64,000 nucleotides of DNA, from the NCBI GenBank assembly GCA_025965895.1, contig JAOPWC010000123.1, positions 1 to 64,000 of the forward strand, written 5' to 3'. This stretch comes from Mycobacterium sp. GTDB lineage: Bacteria > Actinomycetota > Actinomycetes > Mycobacteriales > Mycobacteriaceae. Under the pieces are notes generated by a model. The model did no database searches, was not told the DNA's origin, and saw nothing but the letters and a program-made list of their open reading frames with translations. Positions 36,517 through 47,046 of this stretch are shown in pieces (position 1 is the first letter of the stretch; the number at the start of each line of letters is the position of its first letter). Both the position numbers and the translations under genes were made by a program.

Positions 36517-36843
36517 ATGACGCACCGCCACGGCGCCGAGCCGCCTGCCTTGCCGGCGCGCGAGGTGTTGGACACCGCCGGCGACCTGTTGAGGGCTCTG
36601 GCGGCGCCCGTGCGGATCGCGATCGTGCTGCAGCTGCGGGAATCCGCGCGCTGTGTCCATGACCTCGTCGACGCGCTGGGCGCGCCACAGCCGCTGGTGA
36701 GCCAGCATCTGCGGGTACTCAAGGCCGCGGGGGTCGTCGCCGGCGAACGGTCGGGACGCGAGGTGCTGTACCGCCTCGTCGACCACCATCTGGCGCACAT
36801 CGTGGTGGCTGCGGTCACCCATGCCGGGGAGGATGACACGTGA
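36517..36843 (+). CDS. smtB: ArsR/SmtB-family zinc-responsive repressor
   Basis: A 108-residue winged-helix repressor of the SmtB/ArsR family. Core helices are LRALAAPVRIAIVLQLRESA, the recognition part QPLVSQHLRVLKAAGVVAGE and the wing REVLYRLVDHHL. The C-terminal helix DHHLAHIVVAAVTHAGEDD holds the alpha5 metal ligands (D/H...H). Zinc binding releases it from DNA. ATG 36517 is preferred over ATG 36493, because the latter lies inside the Zur box and only about 5 nt after the likely transcription start. Its TGA overlaps the zur GTG (GTGA), so the two are co-translated. Confidence 0.9.
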   Translation: MTHRHGAEPPALPAREVLDTAGDLLRALAAPVRIAIVLQLRESARCVHDLVDALGAPQPLVSQHLRVLKAAGVVAGERSGREVLYRLVDHHLAHIVVAAVTHAGEDDT

Positions 36844-37238
36844 CCGCAGCCGGACCGCGCGCCACCCGCCAGCGCGCCGCGATCACCGCGCTGTTGGACA
36901 ATCTCGACGAGTTCCGTTCCGCTCAGGAGATCCATGACGAGCTTCGCCGTCGGGGCGAAACCATCGGACTGACGACGGTGTACCGGACCCTGCAGCAGAT
37001 GTCGGCCGCGGGTGCGGTGGACACGCTGCGCACCGATACCGGCGAATCAGTATACCGGCGCTGCTCGGAGCACCACCACCATCACCTGGTGTGCCGCAAC
37101 TGCGGCTTCACCGTCGAAGTGGAGGGCGGCCACGTTGAGGCCTGGGCGGCGGAAGTCGCGAAGATGCACGGCTTCTCCGAGGCCAGCCACACCATCGAGA
37201 TCTTCGGCACCTGCGCGGACTGCGCGGCAAAGGGCTAG
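36840..37238 (+). CDS. zur: Zinc uptake regulator Zur (FurB)
   Basis: A 132-residue Fur-family repressor that shuts zinc-uptake genes when zinc is bound. The winged helix spans TRQRAAITALLDNLDEFRSA to GLTTVYRTLQQMSA. The metal-rich region HHHHHLVCRNCGFTVEVEGG and the terminal CADC supply the structural zinc site with two CxxC pairs. Its GTG overlaps the smtB stop. Both regulators appear to control their own promoter: SmtB through the spacer repeat and Zur through the box at 36489. The stop codon overlaps that of the convergent Rv2360c-like gene. Confidence 0.95.
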   Translation: MTAAGPRATRQRAAITALLDNLDEFRSAQEIHDELRRRGETIGLTTVYRTLQQMSAAGAVDTLRTDTGESVYRRCSEHHHHHLVCRNCGFTVEVEGGHVEAWAAEVAKMHGFSEASHTIEIFGTCADCAAKG

Positions 37239-37627
37239 GCGGTCAGCCCCCGGCGCACGTCTGCGCCCGTGCTGAGCACCATCAGGATCAGCGTGCGCAG
37301 CGCGCCGTCGGTCAGCCCATTGCCCGGGAAGTTGTAGTGCAGCATCACCTCACCGATGCGCTTCTTCTCCACAAGCGCGACCGTGCCCAGCATCGTCTCG
37401 CGTGCATACTCGGCGATCTGTGCCCGAACCTGCCTGTCCACCGACAGATCCCACGCGAGAATCTGCGACAGTGAAACAAGATCGAGGTCCTCGGCGACGC
37501 TCACCACGCGCAGCGAAGCCAAGGTGCCGTCGTGCCTGACCGTCAGTGCACCGTCGTCCTCTTCCGTCACCCGTACCACACCGTCGAGCACCGACTTCAG
37601 ACGCCGCTGCAAGTCCGGCTGCGCCAT
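37235..37627 (-). CDS. Conserved hypothetical protein (Rv2360c-like), YbjN-like fold
   Basis: A 130-residue cytoplasmic protein, FGAL-free and soluble, with alternating helix/strand features. Visible are QRRLKSVLDGVVRVTEEDDG, GTLASLRVVSVAEDLDLVSL and MLHYNFPGNGLTDGALRTLI. The pattern recalls YbjN/type-III-chaperone-like folds. It is the last gene of the recO-uppS run, its ATG overlapping the uppS stop by one base (TGATG), so it is translationally coupled. Function is unknown. Confidence 0.7.
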   Translation of the reverse strand: MAQPDLQRRLKSVLDGVVRVTEEDDGALTVRHDGTLASLRVVSVAEDLDLVSLSQILAWDLSVDRQVRAQIAEYARETMLGTVALVEKKRIGEVMLHYNFPGNGLTDGALRTLILMVLSTGADVRRGLTA

Positions 37628-38541
37628 CAGTGGCCGCCGAATCTCCGGTTGCGGTCGGCGTACTCAAGGCAGGCGTGCCACAGGTCGCGGCGGTCGTAGT
37701 CGGGCCACAGCTTGTCCTGGAACACGTACTCGGCGTAGGCCGACTGCCACAGCATGAAATTGCTCGCCCGCTGCTCGCCCGAGGTCCGGATGAACAAGTC
37801 CACGTCGGGTATGTCGGGACGTTGCAGATGCCCTGCGATGGTTGACTCGCTGATGTGGTCCGGATCTAACGTGCCCGCGGCGACTTCTCGCCCGATCGTC
37901 TTTGCGGCTTCGGCGATTTCGGTGCGACCGCCATAGTTCACGCAGTAGTTGACGGTGATCACGTCATTGTCGACCGTCATGTCCTCGGCGATTTCGAATT
38001 CCTTGATCACGCTTCGCCACATCCGGGGCCGCGATCCCACCCATCGCATCCGTACGCCCATCTGGTCGAGCACGACGCGGCGCCGTCGCACCACGTCACG
38101 GTTGAAGCCCATCAGGAAACGCACCTCCTCGGGGCTGCGCTTCCAGTTCTCGGTCGAGAACGCGTAGACCGACAGCGACTTGATCCCCAATTCGATGGCG
38201 CCGCACGTGACATCGATCAGCACGGCCTCGCCCATCTTGTGGCCCTCGGTCCGGTGCAGACTGCGCTGGGTGGCCCAGCGGCCGTTCCCATCCATGACGA
38301 TGGCAACGTGACGGGGCAACTGCTCAGCGGGGATCTCGGGCGGCGTGGCCTTCGACAGGTGCTGCGGCGGTCGCCGTGGACCGCCATCGGCAGCGGTCGG
38401 CAATTCCGGGAAGACAACCGGCCACGTCGACTTGTCCGGGAAAGTTGGGTAATCGGCGGGCGCCGGCAATAGCTGCGGGAATTGCGCGTTGTGCCGGCCG
38501 TCAGCTTCCCGCAGCGAGCTGTTCACCCGGTTCCTCGCCAT
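37627..38541 (-). CDS. uppS: Decaprenyl diphosphate synthase UppS
   Basis: A cis-prenyltransferase of 304 residues that extends prenyl diphosphate to decaprenyl diphosphate, the lipid carrier for arabinogalactan and peptidoglycan. The signature [13 protein letters not shown] (with the Mg2+ Asp), [15 protein letters not shown] and [20 protein letters not shown] are intact. The N-terminal 70 residues are a proline-rich extension typical of mycobacteria. ATG 38541 (MARNRVNSS) matches the M. tuberculosis start and overlaps recO by 41 nt. Confidence 0.95.
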   Translation of the reverse strand: MARNRVNSSLREADGRHNAQFPQLLPAPADYPTFPDKSTWPVVFPELPTAADGGPRRPPQHLSKATPPEIPAEQLPRHVAIVMDGNGRWATQRSLHRTEGHKMGEAVLIDVTCGAIELGIKSLSVYAFSTENWKRSPEEVRFLMGFNRDVVRRRRVVLDQMGVRMRWVGSRPRMWRSVIKEFEIAEDMTVDNDVITVNYCVNYGGRTEIAEAAKTIGREVAAGTLDPDHISESTIAGHLQRPDIPDVDLFIRTSGEQRASNFMLWQSAYAEYVFQDKLWPDYDRRDLWHACLEYADRNRRFGGH

Positions 38542-39331
38542 GGGTCTCATCCTGCCTGACCAGCGGCACATGGTGGTCGGCGACCATCCGATCGACCCGC
38601 TGCACGCGTTCCACCAGCGGCAATGTGCGCAGCTGACGTTCGAGGTGCCACTGCAGGTGCGCGGCCACCAGACCGCTGGCCTGGCTGCGGTGCGAGTGCG
38701 GTGCGGTCTGCGCGAAGTCCCAATCCCCGTCATGCAGCGCCGACATCAACTCCAGCACACCTTGCGGCGGGGTGGACGATCCCGCGGGCCTGCAGTGCAC
38801 GCACACGCTGCCGCCCGCGCCGACGTGAAACGCACGATGCGGGCCCGGAGCCGCGCAGCGGGCACACTCCGTCAGCGCCGGCGCCCAGCCGGCGATTCCC
38901 ATCGCGCGCAGCAGGTACGCGTCGAGCACCAGGTCACGGGGACGATGGCCGTCGGCCACCGCGCGCAGCGCGGCGACAGTGAGCCGGTGCAACGCCGGAA
39001 CCGGGGCCCGTTCCTCACCGGCCAGGCGCTCGGCGGTTTCCAGCACGGCACATGCGCAGGTGTAGCGGCCGTAGTCGCTGACGATGTCGGTGGTGAACGC
39101 ATCGATGGCCACAACCTGCGTGACGATGTCCAGGTTGCGGCCCGGATGCAGCTGAACGTCGATGTGGGCGAACGGCTCCAGCCGGGCACCAAATTTGCTG
39201 CGGGTACGCCGCACGCCCTTGGCCACCGCGCGCACCAACCCGTGCTCACGGGTGAGCAAGGTGACGATACGGTCGGCCTCGCCGAGCTTGTGCTGGCGCA
39301 GCACCACCGCCCGATCCCGGTACAGCCGCAT
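38501..39331 (-). CDS. recO: DNA repair protein RecO
   Basis: A recombination mediator that helps RecA load on SSB-coated DNA, 276 residues. The N-terminal OB-fold begins [21 protein letters not shown] zinc finger of CxxC...CxxC type (CARCAAPGP and CVHC) follows, as in actinobacterial RecO. Its end overlaps uppS by 41 nt, so the two are co-transcribed. The ATG at 39331 is 62 bp from the divergent amidase. Confidence 0.95.
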   Translation of the reverse strand: MRLYRDRAVVLRQHKLGEADRIVTLLTREHGLVRAVAKGVRRTRSKFGARLEPFAHIDVQLHPGRNLDIVTQVVAIDAFTTDIVSDYGRYTCACAVLETAERLAGEERAPVPALHRLTVAALRAVADGHRPRDLVLDAYLLRAMGIAGWAPALTECARCAAPGPHRAFHVGAGGSVCVHCRPAGSSTPPQGVLELMSALHDGDWDFAQTAPHSHRSQASGLVAAHLQWHLERQLRTLPLVERVQRVDRMVADHHVPLVRQDETHGEEPGEQLAAGS

Positions 39332-39393
39332 TGAACCAGTTTGGCACTGGATTTGGACAAAACTGGTACGCGGGGCCGATTAATCTCGCATCC

Positions 39394-40845
39394 ATGGCGG
39401 CGTTTCCGGCCCGGTTCCCCACGCTGGCCGGCCAGCTCTATCAGCTGGCCAGTGGCACAGTCACCTCTGACGAGCTGGTGCGGCGCTCACTGCACGCGAT
39501 CACCGCCAGCCAGTCCACACTCAATGCGTTCCGGGTGGTGCTCACCGAGCAGGCGCTCTCTGAGGCCGCCGAGGCCGATCGCCGCCGGGCCAACGGCGAG
39601 CAGGCCCCCCTGCTCGGGGTGCCGATCGCGGTCAAGGACGACGTCGACATCGCCGGGGTGCCGACGGCGTTCGGCACCTCCGGCCACGTCCCGGCCGCCA
39701 TCCGCGACGCCGAGGTGGTGCGCCGGTTACGCGCGGCGGGCGCCGTGATCGTGGGCAAGACGAACACCTGTGAGTTCGGGCAGTGGCCGTTCACCAGCGG
39801 CCCCGGCTTCGGCTATACCCGAAACCCGTGGTCGCGCAAGCGCAGCCCGGGCGGGTCCTCGGGCGGCAGCGCCGCGGCGGTGGCCGCCGGGCTGATCGCC
39901 GCGGCGATCGGCTCCGACGGCGCGGGCAGCATCCGGATCCCGGCGGCGTGGACACACCTGGTCGGCATCAAGCCGCAGCGCGGCCGTATTTCGACCTGGC
40001 CGCTGCCGGAGGCGTTCAACGGCATCACCGTGTACGGGGTGCTGGCCCGCACGGTCACCGACGCGGCGCTGCTCCTCGACGCCGCATCCGGTAACGTCGA
40101 AGGCGATCTGCACAATCCGCTCCCAGTGCGGGTGTCCGAGCATATCGGCGTCGCGCCGGGTCCGTTGAAAATCGCGATTTCGCTACGGTTTCCGTTCACC
40201 GGGTTCCGGGCGAAGCTGCACCCGGAGATCCTTGCCGCGATGGAACGCGTCGCCAGCCAACTCGAGTCGGTCGGCCACACGATCATGGCCGGCGACCCGA
40301 ATTACGGGCTGCGGTTGTCGACGAGCTTCCTGGCCCGCTCGACCTCAGGGCTGCTGCAATGGTCCGACCGAGTCGGCCACGGAGTGACGCTCGACAGCCG
40401 CACGATCGCGAACATGCGGTTGGGCCGGCTGTTGTCGGAGAACGCGTTGCGCCGTGCCCGGCGGGCAGAGGCCGCCGCACAACGCCGCGTCGGATCGATC
40501 TTCGACACAGTCGACGTGGTGCTGGCCCCCACCACGGCGCAACCGCCACCGCTGGCGCACGCCTATGACCACCTCGGCACGCTGGGTACCGACCGGGCCA
40601 TGATCGCCGGCTGCCCGGTGTGCTGGCCGTGGAACGTGCTGGGGTGGCCCTCCATCAACGTGCCTGCCGGTTTCACGGCCGACGGCCTTCCCCTGGGCGT
40701 ACAGCTGATGGGACCGGCCAACAGTGAGCCGCTGCTGGTGTCGCTGGCCGCGGAGTTGGAGGCCATCAGCGGCTGGGCGACAAAACAGCCTGAGGTGTGG
40801 TGGAACACGCCGATCATGAAAGAGCCACCGGCCGGGGTGAGCTAA
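39394..40845 (+). CDS. amiA2: Amidase AmiA2
   Basis: An amidase-signature enzyme of 483 residues that hydrolyses amides. The Ser-cisSer-Lys triad is readable: VAVKDDVDIAG holds the Lys and GGSSGGSAAAVAAGLIAAAI the serines, with IPAAWTHLVGIKP following. The substrate cannot be read from the sequence. The ATG at 39394 is chosen over an in-frame GTG at 39331. It lies between the divergent recO and the convergent era, and its stop codon overlaps that of era by 4 nt (CTAA). Confidence 0.88.
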   Translation: MAAFPARFPTLAGQLYQLASGTVTSDELVRRSLHAITASQSTLNAFRVVLTEQALSEAAEADRRRANGEQAPLLGVPIAVKDDVDIAGVPTAFGTSGHVPAAIRDAEVVRRLRAAGAVIVGKTNTCEFGQWPFTSGPGFGYTRNPWSRKRSPGGSSGGSAAAVAAGLIAAAIGSDGAGSIRIPAAWTHLVGIKPQRGRISTWPLPEAFNGITVYGVLARTVTDAALLLDAASGNVEGDLHNPLPVRVSEHIGVAPGPLKIAISLRFPFTGFRAKLHPEILAAMERVASQLESVGHTIMAGDPNYGLRLSTSFLARSTSGLLQWSDRVGHGVTLDSRTIANMRLGRLLSENALRRARRAEAAAQRRVGSIFDTVDVVLAPTTAQPPPLAHAYDHLGTLGTDRAMIAGCPVCWPWNVLGWPSINVPAGFTADGLPLGVQLMGPANSEPLLVSLAAELEAISGWATKQPEVWWNTPIMKEPPAGVS

Positions 40846-41744
40846 AAGCCCAGCCGTCCAAGCTGTTTGGGGTCGCGTTGCCAGTTCTTGGCGATCTTGA
40901 CGTGCAGGTCAAGATAGACCTTGGTGCCCAGCAGCTTCTCGATCTGGGCGCGGGCCGCGGTACCGACCTCGCGGAGCCGGGCGCCACCCTTGCCGATGAT
41001 GATGCCCTTCTGGCTGGGCCGCTCCACGTAGAGCACCGCGTGGACGTCGACCAGGTCGTCGCGGTCCGGGCGCGAGTTGACCTCTTCGATCACGACCGCC
41101 AGCGAGTGCGGCAGCTCATCGTGCACCCCTTCCAGCGCCGCCTCGCGAATGAGCTCGGCCATCAGCACTTCCTCGGGTTCGTCGGTCAGCTCGCCGTCCG
41201 GGTAGAACGCCGGGCCGGGCGGCAACTTGTCGGCCAGCACGCCGGTGAGCACGTCGATCTGCTCGCCGGTGGTGGCCGATACCGGCACGATGTCGGCAGC
41301 TGCGTCGCCAACCAGGTCGCCGACCGCGGCCAGCTGCCGCGCCAACTGGTCCTTGGAGACCTTGTCGATCTTGGTGACGACGGCCACCAGGGGGGTCTTC
41401 GGCGCGACGGCCCGGATCTGCTCGAAGATCCACCGGTCCCCCGGCCCGATCGCCTCGTCAGCCGGAATGCACAGCCCGATCACGTCGACCTCGGAGTAGG
41501 TGTCGCGGACCAGGTCGTTGAGCCGCTTGCCAAGCAATGTGCGGGGCCGGTGCAGGCCGGGCGTGTCGACAACGATGATCTGGAACTCGTCGCGGTGCAC
41601 GATGCCGCGGATCGTGTGGCGGGTGGTCTGCGGCCGCTTCGACGTGATCGCGATTTTCGTGCCGACAAGCGCGTTCATCAGTGTCGATTTCCCGGTGTTC
41701 GGCCGGCCGACGAAACAGACGAAGCCTGACCGGAATTCGCTCAC
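40842..41744 (-). CDS. era: GTPase Era
   Basis: A ribosome-assembly GTPase of 300 residues acting on 16S rRNA 3' processing. The G motifs are present: GRPNTGKST (G1), DTPG (G3) and TKID (G4). The C-terminal KH domain is marked by GIIIGKGGARLREVG. It starts with GTG at 41744, 16 bp after the Rv2365c-like gene, and is the last gene of the phoH-ybeY-CBS-Rv2365c-era run. Confidence 0.97.
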   Translation of the reverse strand: MSEFRSGFVCFVGRPNTGKSTLMNALVGTKIAITSKRPQTTRHTIRGIVHRDEFQIIVVDTPGLHRPRTLLGKRLNDLVRDTYSEVDVIGLCIPADEAIGPGDRWIFEQIRAVAPKTPLVAVVTKIDKVSKDQLARQLAAVGDLVGDAAADIVPVSATTGEQIDVLTGVLADKLPPGPAFYPDGELTDEPEEVLMAELIREAALEGVHDELPHSLAVVIEEVNSRPDRDDLVDVHAVLYVERPSQKGIIIGKGGARLREVGTAARAQIEKLLGTKVYLDLHVKIAKNWQRDPKQLGRLGF

Positions 41745-41760
41745 GAGGTGTTCTCCGCCC

Positions 41761-42081
41761 TCACAAGAGTTTCCCGCCCCCGTCGGTGACGATGATCGAA
41801 GCCTGCGGGGACAGTTCCCGCACCGCGTCGACGCCGGCGTCGTCGTCGGACCCGCCGACCAGCACCGCGGCCTCCAGCCCGGTGGCGCCGCTAGACACCG
41901 CCGCCGCGACGGCCGCCTGCAATGCGGTCAGGGTCAGCGACGACAATCTTACCGGCGCACCGGCATACGTGCGACCGTCGGCGTCGCGCACCGCCGCCCC
42001 GCTGGATGCCTCTGCGCGGCCCATCGCCCCGCGGGCCAGGACCACCAGCTTGGCATCCTCGGCGTCGCGCTGGTCGGTCAT
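41761..42081 (-). CDS. Cytidine-deaminase-like small protein (Rv2365c-like)
   Basis: A 106-residue protein with the length and start of a cytidine deaminase subunit ([40 protein letters not shown]). The catalytic zinc motifs (H-A-E and PCxxC) are missing, so enzyme activity is unlikely. It may have been kept as a ribosome or RNA-related partner, because it always lies between the CBS protein and era in mycobacteria. Its ATG overlaps the CBS gene's stop (ATGA). Confidence 0.75.
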   Translation of the reverse strand: MTDQRDAEDAKLVVLARGAMGRAEASSGAAVRDADGRTYAGAPVRLSSLTLTALQAAVAAAVSSGATGLEAAVLVGGSDDDAGVDAVRELSPQASIIVTDGGGKLL

Positions 42082-43364
42082 TGCCGGTCCTCCTCAAGCT
42101 CGGCGGGGCTCACCAGCACGGTCCCGACCCGCACGCGGCCGCGATCGTCGTGTCCGCGTTCTGCGCGTAGGCGCAGCCCGTGCGAGACGACCTCCGCGCC
42201 TGGCAGCGGCACCCGGCCCAATTCCAGGGCCAGCAGGCCGCCGACGGTGTCGACGTCGAGGTCCTCTTCGAAATCGACGTCGTAGAGCTCGCCGAGGTCC
42301 TCGATCGGCAGCCGCGCCGACACGCGAAACTTGCTGTCGTCCAACTCTTCTATCGGCGCAACTTCGTCGGTGTCGTACTCGTCGGCGATCTCGCCCACGA
42401 TCTCCTCGAGGACGTCCTCGATCGTCACCAGTCCCGCGGTCGCCCCGTACTCATCGACAAGCAACGCCATGTGGTTGCGGTCGCGTTGCATTTCCCGCAG
42501 CAGATCGTCCAGGGGCTTGGAGTCGGGAACGAACACCGGCGGACGCATCACCTCGGCCACCTTGGTGTCACGGCCCCCGTTGTTTGAGTAATACGTCTGC
42601 TGAACAAGGTCTTTCAGGTACACCACGCCGACGATGTCGTCGACGTTCTCGCCGATCACCGGAATTCGGGAGTGTCCGCTGCGCACCGCCAACGACGTCG
42701 CCTGGCCCGCCGACTTGTCCGATTCGATCCACACCATCTCGGTGCGCGGCACCATGACCTCGCGGGCCGGCGTGTCGCCAAGCTCGAAAACCGACTCGAT
42801 CATGCGCCGCTCGTCGGCGGCCACCACGCCCCGCTGTTGCGCAAGGTCGACGACCTCTCGCAGTTCGATTTCCGAGGCGAACGGCCCGTTGCGGAACCCA
42901 CGCCCCGGGGTCAGCGCGTTGCCGATGAGCACCAGCAGGCGGCTGATCGGGGTGAGCAGAACCGAAATCGCCTGCAGGGGAAGCGCTGACGCCAGCGCGA
43001 TCGTATAGGCGTGCTGACGACCGAGGGTGCGTGGGCCGACGCCGATCGCCACGAAGCTGACGACGACCATGATCGCCGCCGCGGTTACCAGTCCCCACTC
43101 CAGGCCCAGATCCTCGTACAGGTAAGCCACCAACAACACGGTCGCGGTGGCCTCGCAGGTGATACGCAGCAGCACAATGAGGTTGACGTAGCGCGGCCGC
43201 TCGGCGATTACCTTGGCCAGCCGGACCGCACCGGGGCGTTCCTCACGGATCAGTTCCTCGACGCGGGCCAGCGAGACCGTGGAAATCGCGGCGTCGATGG
43301 CCGCGAACAATCCGCCGAGGCCGATCAGCACGATCGTGCCCACCAGCGGACCGATTCCGTTCAC
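42078..43364 (-). CDS. CNNM/CorC-type membrane protein with CBS domains
   Basis: A 428-residue membrane protein of the hemolysin/CorC family, thought to move Mg2+ or Co2+. The N-terminal DUF21 region has 3-4 helices ([40 protein letters not shown]). Two CBS domains follow ([20 protein letters not shown] and [20 protein letters not shown]), then a transporter-associated C-terminal domain ([20 protein letters not shown]). Start GTG 43364 overlaps the ybeY stop (GTGA), so translation is coupled. Confidence 0.9.
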   Translation of the reverse strand: MNGIGPLVGTIVLIGLGGLFAAIDAAISTVSLARVEELIREERPGAVRLAKVIAERPRYVNLIVLLRITCEATATVLLVAYLYEDLGLEWGLVTAAAIMVVVSFVAIGVGPRTLGRQHAYTIALASALPLQAISVLLTPISRLLVLIGNALTPGRGFRNGPFASEIELREVVDLAQQRGVVAADERRMIESVFELGDTPAREVMVPRTEMVWIESDKSAGQATSLAVRSGHSRIPVIGENVDDIVGVVYLKDLVQQTYYSNNGGRDTKVAEVMRPPVFVPDSKPLDDLLREMQRDRNHMALLVDEYGATAGLVTIEDVLEEIVGEIADEYDTDEVAPIEELDDSKFRVSARLPIEDLGELYDVDFEEDLDVDTVGGLLALELGRVPLPGAEVVSHGLRLRAERGHDDRGRVRVGTVLVSPAELEEDRQ

Positions 43365-43897
43365 GGTTGGTCGAAATACCTTGACTTGTCCAGCAGTCGC
43401 CGGTCTTTCTCGTTCTGGCGGTCCTTGCGGTAGGCCTCAACCTGGTCGGCGACCCACTCCTCGAGGAGTTGGCCCTGCAGCGCGAACATCTCCTTTTCCT
43501 CATCGGGTTCGACATGGTCGTAGCCGAGCAGATGCAGCACGCCATGGATGGTCAGCAGGGCCAGCTCGTGGCCCAGGCTGTGGCCTGCTGCGGAGGCCTG
43601 CTCAGCCGCGAATTCCGGGCACAGCACGATGTCGCCGAGCACTGACGGGCCGGGTTCAGGGGCGTCGGGCCGGCCGCCGGGTTCCAGCTCGTCCATCGGG
43701 AAGCTCATCACGTCCGTCGGGCCGGGCAGGTCCATCCAGCGCATGTGCAGATCCGCCATCGCCGCACTGTCCAGAAGCACCATCGACAACTCGGCGCCCG
43801 GGTGCACGTTCATCTTGTCGATCACGAACCGGGCGACGCTGATCAGCTCGGCCTCGGAGACGTCGAGGCCGGACTCGTTCGATACCTCGATACTCAT
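43361..43897 (-). CDS. ybeY: Endoribonuclease YbeY
   Basis: A zinc endoribonuclease needed for 16S rRNA maturation and ribosome quality control, 178 residues. The His triad is complete in [11 protein letters not shown], and [14 protein letters not shown] precedes it, as in the family. The ATG at 43897 ([10 protein letters not shown]) is chosen because it lies 10 nt after phoH; the frame extends slightly upstream. It is part of the phoH-ybeY-CBS-Rv2365c-era block. Confidence 0.96.
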   Translation of the reverse strand: MSIEVSNESGLDVSEAELISVARFVIDKMNVHPGAELSMVLLDSAAMADLHMRWMDLPGPTDVMSFPMDELEPGGRPDAPEPGPSVLGDIVLCPEFAAEQASAAGHSLGHELALLTIHGVLHLLGYDHVEPDEEKEMFALQGQLLEEWVADQVEAYRKDRQNEKDRRLLDKSRYFDQP

Positions 43898-43907
43898 GCA
43901 GCCGTGG

Positions 43908-44957
43908 TCATCGGGTCTGGTGGGCGCGCCCGCCCGCGGCGCGTCGCTGGGCACGGTTCATCGCCAGCGGCGCTTCCTCGGCGCGGGCGTAGGCATCGAC
44001 GATCTCGGCGACAAGCCTGTGGCGCACCACATCGGCACTGGTCAACTCCGCGACGTGGATGCCCTCGATACCGTCGAGGATGTCGACGGCGGCGCGCAGA
44101 CCTGAGGTGGCCCCACCGGGCAGGTCCACCTGTGTCACGTCGCCGGTGACGACGACCTTCGAGCCGAAGCCCAGCCGGGTCAGGAACATCTTCATCTGCT
44201 CGGCGGTGGTGTTCTGGGCCTCGTCCAGGATGATGAACGCGTCGTTGAGGGTCCGTCCGCGCATGTATGCCAGCGGCGCCACCTCGATCACCCCGGCGCT
44301 CATCAGCTTCGGGATGAGCTCGGCGTCCATCATGTCGTGCAACGCGTCGTACAGGGGCCGCAGATACGGGTCGATCTTCTCACTCAGCGTGCCGGGCAGA
44401 AATCCCAGGCGCTCACCGGCTTCAACCGCCGGACGGGTCAGGATGATCCGAGTGACCTGCTTGGATTGAAGAGCGTTCACCGCCTTGGCCATTGCCAGAT
44501 ACGTCTTGCCGGTGCCCGCGGGCCCGATGCTGAACACGATGGTGTTCGCGTCGATCGCGTCGACGTAGCGCTTCTGGTTGAGCGTCTTGGGCCGAATCGT
44601 CTTGCCGCGCCGCGACAGTATGTCGAGGGACAGCACTTCGGCGGGCGATTCGTTGCTGCTGCCGGTCAGCATGGCGATGCTGTGGCGAACCACCTCGGGG
44701 GTCAGTTGCTGCCCACCGGCGACCAACGCGATCAGCTCGGTGATCACGCGTTCGGCCAGCGCAACATCGGCCGGACTGCCGGACAGGGTGACGGTGTTGC
44801 CGCGCGCGTGCAGATCCGCGGCCAGCGTGCGTTCGAGTGCCCGAAGATTCTCATCGGCAGAGCCCAGCAGGCCCACGATGAGGTCGGGCGGAACATCAAT
44901 GCTGCTCCGTACGGTGGGGGTGGATGTCGGGGCAGCGGTTGTCTCGCGGGGCGTCAC
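43908..44957 (-). CDS. phoH: PhoH-family ATPase
   Basis: A 349-residue cytoplasmic ATPase of the PhoH type, linked to RNA metabolism and often found with YbeY. Walker A (GPAGTGKT), Walker B ([10 protein letters not shown]) and [20 protein letters not shown] are visible. The start GTG is at 44957. It is the first gene of the downstream block; the 104-bp gap to rsmE may carry its own promoter, though none was recognised. Confidence 0.93.
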   Translation of the reverse strand: MTPRETTAAPTSTPTVRSSIDVPPDLIVGLLGSADENLRALERTLAADLHARGNTVTLSGSPADVALAERVITELIALVAGGQQLTPEVVRHSIAMLTGSSNESPAEVLSLDILSRRGKTIRPKTLNQKRYVDAIDANTIVFSIGPAGTGKTYLAMAKAVNALQSKQVTRIILTRPAVEAGERLGFLPGTLSEKIDPYLRPLYDALHDMMDAELIPKLMSAGVIEVAPLAYMRGRTLNDAFIILDEAQNTTAEQMKMFLTRLGFGSKVVVTGDVTQVDLPGGATSGLRAAVDILDGIEGIHVAELTSADVVRHRLVAEIVDAYARAEEAPLAMNRAQRRAAGGRAHQTR

Positions 44958-45061
44958 GTGGTTTCCAGTGCCTGCTTTCTATCGATTTCCGCCGGTGGCG
45001 GGCCTGTTGGATCAACACCAGTCTACCGCCGGAGGCCGCAACGTCCCAGGGATTCGATGCG

Positions 45062-45841
45062 TCAGCGCCAACGCGGGGTGAGTACGCCAAGCGCGCCCAG
45101 CGCGACCGCCGCCGCAGTGGAGGTGCGCAGGATCGTCGGGCCGAGCCGCACCGGGATGGCCCCGGCAGCCGAAAGCGCCGCCACCTCGTCGTCCGCGATA
45201 CCGCCCTCTGGGCCGACCACGAGCGTTATCGAACTGGCCTGGGTCACAACGTCCTTCGGCAACCGATCCACGGCCGATTCGTGAAGGGCGAGCACGACCG
45301 CACCCGCCGCGACGTCATCGTCCACCCGGCGCGTGAGCTCAGCCGTGGACAGCGGCCCGGTGACCCCGGGAATGTGCGCGCGTCGCGACTGTCGCGCGGC
45401 CGACCGGGCGACGGCCCGCCACCGGCGCAGGCCATTGTCGGCGCGGGCGCCGTCCCAGCGCGCGACGCATCGGGACGCCAGCCAGGCGACGAACGCGTCG
45501 GCGCCGGCCTCGGTGGCCAGTTCGATCGCGAGCTCCGACCGTTCAGACTTCGGCACCGCCTGCACCACGGTCACCGGCGGCGCGGCCGGGGCGACACTCC
45601 AGCGGCTCAGGACCCGCGCCCGCAGCCCGGCCCGCTCGGCTGCCTCGACTTCGCTCCAGGCCAGTTCCCCCGTCCCGTCTCCCAGCATCAGGTTTTCGCC
45701 CGGACGGATTCGGCGGACCGTCGCAGCGTGGAATCCCTCGTCCCCGGCCACGGTCGCGACGGCGCCGACGTCGGGTAACGCGTCGACGTAAAACAACGCA
45801 GCGTGATGTTCGCGAGCGGGACGAGCATCCGGTCGGGTCAT
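45062..45841 (-). CDS. rsmE: 16S rRNA m3U1498 methyltransferase RsmE
   Basis: A SPOUT-family enzyme that methylates U1498 of 16S rRNA, 259 residues. The N-terminal PUA-like part ([20 protein letters not shown]) and the C-terminal trefoil-knot cofactor site ([20 protein letters not shown], then [20 protein letters not shown]) are intact. It lies 11 nt downstream of dnaJ2 on the same strand. Confidence 0.95.
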   Translation of the reverse strand: MTRPDARPAREHHAALFYVDALPDVGAVATVAGDEGFHAATVRRIRPGENLMLGDGTGELAWSEVEAAERAGLRARVLSRWSVAPAAPPVTVVQAVPKSERSELAIELATEAGADAFVAWLASRCVARWDGARADNGLRRWRAVARSAARQSRRAHIPGVTGPLSTAELTRRVDDDVAAGAVVLALHESAVDRLPKDVVTQASSITLVVGPEGGIADDEVAALSAAGAIPVRLGPTILRTSTAAAVALGALGVLTPRWR

Positions 45842-45852
45842 CTGCCGCCCGA

Positions 45853-46992
45853 CTAGCGGCCGGTGAAGGTCTCGCGCAACCGGCTGAAGATCCCACCGCT
45901 TGCCGCGGCGGTCGTCGTCTTCACCTCCGCGACATCACCGCGGCGGCGCTTCTTGAGCTCGCGCAGCAGGTCGGCGTCGTGGTGGTCAAGCCGGGTGGGC
46001 ACCATGACGTCGACGTGTGCATGCAGGTCGCCGCGCACCCCGGAGCGAAGATGGGGCATGCCGTGCCCGCGCAGAGTGGTGACCGAGCCCGGCTGGGTGC
46101 CCGCCGGGATCGTGAGCTCCGTGGGGCCGTTTAGGATCGCGTCGACGGTGACGTTTGTGCCCAGGGCCGCGTCGATCATCGGGACCGCGACCGTGCAGTG
46201 CAGGTCGTCGCCGTCACGGACGAAGATGTCGTGTGCCTGCTCGTGGACCTCGACATACAGGTCGCCGGCCGGCCCGCCGCCAGGACCGACTTCCCCCTGC
46301 GCGGCCAACCGCACACGCATCCCGTCACCCACGCCGGCCGGAATCTTGACGCTGATCTCGCGCCGGGCTCGCACCCGGCCGTCGCCTCCACACTGGTAGC
46401 AAGGGTCGAGAATGACCTCCCCCACGCCGCGGCAGGTGGGGCATGGCCGCGAGGTCATCACCTGGCCGAGCAGCGACCGCTGCACGCTCTGCACTTCGCC
46501 GTGGCCGCCGCAGGTTTCGCAGCGCACGGGGCCGGAGTTTCCGTTGGTGCCCTTACCGTGGCACCTGTCGCACAGGACCGCGGTGTCGACGGTGACCTGC
46601 TTGGTGACGCCGGTCGCGCACTCTTCCAGTGTCATACGCATACGGAGCAAGGAGTCCGAGCCGGGCCGCACCCGGCCGATCGGGCCACGCGAAGCGGTGC
46701 CACCGCCGAAGAACGCCTCGAAGACGTCGCCGAGGCCGCCGAAGCCCGCGGTGAACCCGTTGTTCGCCGACATCGATTCCAATGGGTCGCCGCCCAGGTC
46801 GACAACGCGTCGTCGCTCCGGGTCGCTGAGCACCTCGTACGCGGCGCTGATCTCCTTGAAGCGGGCCTGCGCCTGTTCGTCGGGGTTGACGTCGGGATGC
46901 AGCTCGCGGGCCAGCCGCCGGTAGGCGCGCTTGATCTCCGCGTCGCTCGCGTTCCTGCTCACCCCGAGCAGGCCGTAATAGTCCCGTGCCAC
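45853..46992 (-). CDS. dnaJ2: Chaperone DnaJ2
   Basis: A type I Hsp40 of 379 residues that delivers clients to DnaK. The J domain holds the HPD motif (ELHPDVN). A short Gly-rich linker follows and the zinc domain has all four CxxCxGxG repeats ([32 protein letters not shown]). C-terminal substrate domains are intact. The GTG start is at 46992. It is the second gene of hrcA-dnaJ2-rsmE; the repeat copy at about 47016-47039 lies just upstream. Confidence 0.97.
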   Translation of the reverse strand: MARDYYGLLGVSRNASDAEIKRAYRRLARELHPDVNPDEQAQARFKEISAAYEVLSDPERRRVVDLGGDPLESMSANNGFTAGFGGLGDVFEAFFGGGTASRGPIGRVRPGSDSLLRMRMTLEECATGVTKQVTVDTAVLCDRCHGKGTNGNSGPVRCETCGGHGEVQSVQRSLLGQVMTSRPCPTCRGVGEVILDPCYQCGGDGRVRARREISVKIPAGVGDGMRVRLAAQGEVGPGGGPAGDLYVEVHEQAHDIFVRDGDDLHCTVAVPMIDAALGTNVTVDAILNGPTELTIPAGTQPGSVTTLRGHGMPHLRSGVRGDLHAHVDVMVPTRLDHHDADLLRELKKRRRGDVAEVKTTTAAASGGIFSRLRETFTGR

Positions 46993-47046
46993 TGCTGACC
47001 TTCCCGTGCCTTCTGGTGTTCGCGCAAAGGGCTTATCGCTGCCGCG

